Shown here piece by piece: positions 15,115 through 17,428 of a stretch of 17,428 bases of DNA (position 1 is the stretch's first letter; every line of letters begins with the position of its first letter). The DNA is taken from the NCBI GenBank assembly GCA_023387555.1, contig JAEWHY010000429.1, positions 1-17,428 on the forward strand, given 5' to 3'. Position numbers and translations under genes: made by a program. The stretch comes from Pseudomonadota bacterium (GTDB taxonomy: Bacteria > Pseudomonadota > Alphaproteobacteria > Rhizobiales > Xanthobacteraceae). The notes below the pieces were generated by a model. It was not told the DNA's origin and did no database searches. It saw only the letters and a list, made by a program, of their open reading frames with translations.

Positions 15115-16191
15115 TCAATAAGGGAAAGGCCACACCCGCAATTTCTGCTTTCCGATCTGCCAGAGCCGGGCCAGTCCGTGCGGCTCCACGATCAGGAAGA
15201 AAATGATCAGCGCGCCGACCACCATGAACTGGATATGCTCGACGGTCGCGGCATGCACGGTGACACCGAAGAATTCCGGCGCCGCCCGCAGCACGATCGG
15301 CAGACCCCAGATGAACGCTGCGCCGAAGAACGAACCGATCAGGCTGCCAAGCCCGCCGATGATCACCATGAAGAGGATGATGAAGGACTGGTTGATGTTG
15401 AAGCTGTCCGCCTCGGCCGCGCCGAGCCAGAGGAACACCATCAGCGCACCGGCGACGCCGCAATAATAGGAGGAGACCGCAAAGGCGAGCAGCTTGGTGC
15501 GGTACAGCCGGATGCCGATCAGCTCGGCGGCGATATCCATGTCGCGCACCGCCATCCAGCTGCGGCCGATCCGTCCGCGCACGATGTTCGAGGCAATCCA
15601 GGTCAGCGCCACTACGACACAGAGCACGACCATGTAGCGCGCCACCGGCGTCGCATTCGGACCGGTCACCGGAATATCGAAGATCGTCCGGGTCGGCACT
15701 TCGATCGCATTCGACACGTTGTAGTTCACCAACCAGGGCACGCGCACGAAGCACCAGGACAGGAAGAACTGCGCGGCCAGCGTCGCCACCGCAAGGTAGA
15801 ACCCCTTGATGCGCAACGACGGCAAGCCGAACAGCGCACCGACCGCCGCCGACGCGAGGCCGGACAGAAGGATCAGCAGGATGATGTTGACGTCCGGAAA
15901 CCAGGTCGTGAGCTTGTAGGTGGCATAGGCACCGACGCCCATGAAACCCGCCGTGCCGAGCGAGATCAGCCCGGTATAGCCAGTAAGCAGGTTCAGCCCG
16001 ATAGAGGCCAGCGCGAAAATCAGGATCGGGATCATCACCGCCGAGAGCGTGAAGCTCGACATGGTCAGCGGGATGACGACGAAGGCAACGACCAGGATCA
16101 GCCCGATGCCGATGCGGTCCTGGCGGATCGGGAACAGCGCCATGTCGGCGGCGTAGTTCGTCTTGTACTGTCCGGTCTCGCGGTAGAACAT
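15115..16191 (-). CDS. livM: Branched-chain amino acid-type ABC transporter permease (LivM)
   Basis: This 358-residue inner-membrane permease is paired with LivH. There are multiple hydrophobic helices; GLNLLTGYTGLISLGTAGFM (65-84) is the LivM hallmark. The cytoplasmic coupling loop GRIGRSWMAVRD (206-217) followed by AAELIGI (221-227) contacts the ATPases. Length is a little above the usual 300-330 because of about 20 hydrophilic N-terminal residues. GGAG lies 6 nt upstream of the ATG at 16191; the TTG one codon upstream is not needed. It is separated from livH by 175 nt occupied by repeat R3. Confidence 0.93.
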   Translation of the reverse strand: MFYRETGQYKTNYAADMALFPIRQDRIGIGLILVVAFVVIPLTMSSFTLSAVMIPILIFALASIGLNLLTGYTGLISLGTAGFMGVGAYATYKLTTWFPDVNIILLILLSGLASAAVGALFGLPSLRIKGFYLAVATLAAQFFLSWCFVRVPWLVNYNVSNAIEVPTRTIFDIPVTGPNATPVARYMVVLCVVVALTWIASNIVRGRIGRSWMAVRDMDIAAELIGIRLYRTKLLAFAVSSYYCGVAGALMVFLWLGAAEADSFNINQSFIILFMVIIGGLGSLIGSFFGAAFIWGLPIVLRAAPEFFGVTVHAATVEHIQFMVVGALIIFFLIVEPHGLARLWQIGKQKLRVWPFPY

Positions 16192-16206
16192 CAAGCGCTC
16201 CTTCTT

Positions 16207-16330
16207 CCCTCTCCCTGCGAAGCGGGGAGAGGGTGGCGAGCATCGAAGATGCGAGCCGGGTGAGGGGCTAGCGGCAAAGATGAGAAATGCCCCTCACCCC
16301 ACCCCTCTCCCCGTAAGAACGGGGAGAGGG
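16207..16330. repeat. Compound palindromic repeat R3 (livH-livM gap)
   Basis: The cleanest copy. The first hairpin is CCCTCTCCC (16207-16215) with GGGAGAGGG (16225-16233). The GA-flanked stem is GGC-GA-GCATC-gaa-GATGC-GA-GCC (16235-16257). The centre is GGGTGAGGGGC (16258-16268) with GCCCCTCACCC (16289-16299). The last hairpin is CCCTCTCCCC (16303-16312) with GGGGAGAGGG (16321-16330). It has the same orientation as R1 and R2. Confidence 0.9.
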
Positions 16331-16366
16331 AGCGCTGCTGTGCTCGCTGAAAAGTCACAGTCATGT

Positions 16367-17323
16367 TCATATCCGCTCGATGATGCGTTCGCCGAACAGC
16401 CCCTGCGGGCGAAACAGCAGGAAGACCAGCGCGATCATGTAGGCGAGCCAGCTTTCGATGCCCGAACCGAGCAGCGGCCCCCAGTAGAATTCACCGAGCT
16501 TCTCGCCGACACCGATGATGACGCCGCCGACGATCGCCCCCGGAATAGAGGTGAAGCCGCCAAGGATCAGCACCGGCAGCGCCTTCAGCGCCAGGATCTG
16601 CAGCGCGAACGACACATCGGACCGGGCACCCCACATGATTCCTGTGGCGAGCGCGACGATTCCGGCAGCGAACCACACGATGACCCAGATCTGCTCGAGT
16701 GAAATGCCGACCGACAGCGCTGCCTTGTGACTGTCGGCGACCGCCCGCAGCGCCCGGCCGATCCGTGTCTTCTGGAAAAACACGGCAAGCGTCGCCACCA
16801 TGATCGAGGCGATGATCGCAGCAGCGATGTCGATCTTCTGGAACGACACGAAGCCGCCGAACACCTTCCACTCGATTGCGCCTTTCGGCAGGAACAATTC
16901 GCTCGTGATCATCACCTTCGGCTCACCGCCGAAGATGATCTCGCCGAGGCCGATCAGGAAATAGGTGAGCCCGAAGGTCGCCATGAACAGGATGATGTCG
17001 GGCTGGTTCACCAGCGGCCGCAGCATCAGCCGCTCGACGCCGATCGCGAGGATCAGCATCACGACGATGGTCAGCGCCAGTGCGAGGAAGGCCGGCACCC
17101 CCTTGGCGTGGAGCCCGACGAGCGTCAGCGCGGCGAACACCACCATGATGCCCTGCGCGAAATTGAACACGCCAGAGGCCTTGAAGATCAGCACGAATCC
17201 CAGCGCGATCAGGGCGTAAAGCACGCCCGAGACCAGCCCCTCCCACAGCGTCTGGATCAGGAGGTCCGGCGCGCCGCCCATCTGCACGAAGGGATCGATG
17301 AAGATCTTGTAGAGGAGGTCCAT
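16367..17323 (-). CDS. livH: Branched-chain amino acid-type ABC transporter permease (LivH)
   Basis: This 318-residue inner-membrane permease is the partner of LivM. Family marks are GVLYALIALGFVLIFKASG (33-51), GVFNFAQG (51-58) and the cytoplasmic loop TRIGRALRAVADSHKAAL (186-203). The C-terminus FRPQGLFGERIIERI is typical. Start ATG at 17323 has GGGG about 8 nt upstream; an in-frame ATG at 17341 would add six residues and is less likely. Upstream lies repeat R5. In comparable gene clusters a livG and often an acyl-CoA synthetase come before livH; whether they do here cannot be seen. Confidence 0.93.
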   Translation of the reverse strand: MDLLYKIFIDPFVQMGGAPDLLIQTLWEGLVSGVLYALIALGFVLIFKASGVFNFAQGIMVVFAALTLVGLHAKGVPAFLALALTIVVMLILAIGVERLMLRPLVNQPDIILFMATFGLTYFLIGLGEIIFGGEPKVMITSELFLPKGAIEWKVFGGFVSFQKIDIAAAIIASIMVATLAVFFQKTRIGRALRAVADSHKAALSVGISLEQIWVIVWFAAGIVALATGIMWGARSDVSFALQILALKALPVLILGGFTSIPGAIVGGVIIGVGEKLGEFYWGPLLGSGIESWLAYMIALVFLLFRPQGLFGERIIERI

Positions 17324-17349
17324 CAGTGTTGCCCCGCACACGGTGGGCG

Positions 17350-17428
17350 CCCTCTCCCCGCCTGCGGGGAGAGGGTTGGGGTGAGGGGCATTTGCGAATT
17401 GCGCATGCGCGGACAGCCCCCCTCACCC
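17350..17428. repeat. Compound palindromic repeat R5, cut by the window edge
   Basis: The first hairpin is CCCTCTCCCCGC (17350-17361) with GCGGGGAGAGGG (17364-17375), a perfect 12-bp stem. The centre is GGGTGAGGGG (17379-17388) paired with CCCCTCACCC (17419-17428). The loop between the centre arms holds the palindrome GCGCATGCGC (17401-17410). The GA-flanked stem present in R1-R3 is missing. A last hairpin would lie beyond the right edge. Confidence 0.85.

Noticed and set aside
14866..16263. Long plus-strand frame opposite livM and the binding protein, with an Asp/Arg/Gln-rich product
   Set aside because: Shadow of livM in a GC-rich genome; the composition is typical of antisense frames and it runs into repeat R3.
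12550..17428. CRISPR array
   Set aside because: The repeats are more than 1 kb apart, palindromic and between genes; there are no regular spacers or cas genes.

Overview
The window reads as chromosomal DNA of an alphaproteobacterium, most likely of the Bradyrhizobium/Rhodopseudomonas group. This rests on the high GC content, the protein style, the TRAP and Liv-type uptake systems paired with CoA ligases, a Lys/Ala-rich histone-like protein, and palindromic GC-rich repeats between genes. That is inference from sequence style; no rRNA or other taxonomic marker is present. No phage, transposase, integrase, CRISPR array, tRNA or rRNA was found. All genes are on the minus strand except one ABC transporter at 3241-4983.

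Layout from left to right. (1) Positions 1-2974 hold a tripartite TRAP uptake system transcribed leftward: binding protein, small permease, and large permease cut by the window edge. A 13-bp hairpin lies between the binding protein and the permeases. (2) Positions 3241-4983 (plus strand) encode a fused membrane/ATPase ABC transporter of the YddA/SbmA-BacA-like group. (3) Positions 5027-7858 carry a small HPP-family membrane protein, a TorF-type outer membrane protein with its own terminator, and a ketopantoate-reductase-like protein followed by a very strong terminator. (4) Positions 7859-8204 appear non-coding. (5) Positions 8205-17323 form a long leftward series of genes: livH, livM, a Liv-type substrate-binding protein, livF, a phenylacetate-CoA-ligase-like gene, glcE, glcF and a Lys-rich histone-like protein.

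The right-hand series looks like an uptake-and-activation module. Two permeases, a binding protein and one ATPase would import a carboxylic acid, and the PaaK-like enzyme could convert it to a CoA thioester. The second ATPase (livG) is not in the window and may lie beyond the right edge. The glycolate oxidase subunits GlcE and GlcF follow without GlcD, which normally carries the catalytic oxidase function.

The most unusual structure is a family of compound palindromic repeats. Four copies (one cut by the right edge) and one short related palindrome lie in the gaps of the liv-paaK-glcE series, and none was seen in the left 11 kb. Three copies contain a small stem whose base pairs differ between copies but stay complementary, between fixed flanks. 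I did not find an obviously new multi-gene system; this repeat architecture is the best candidate for something under-described.
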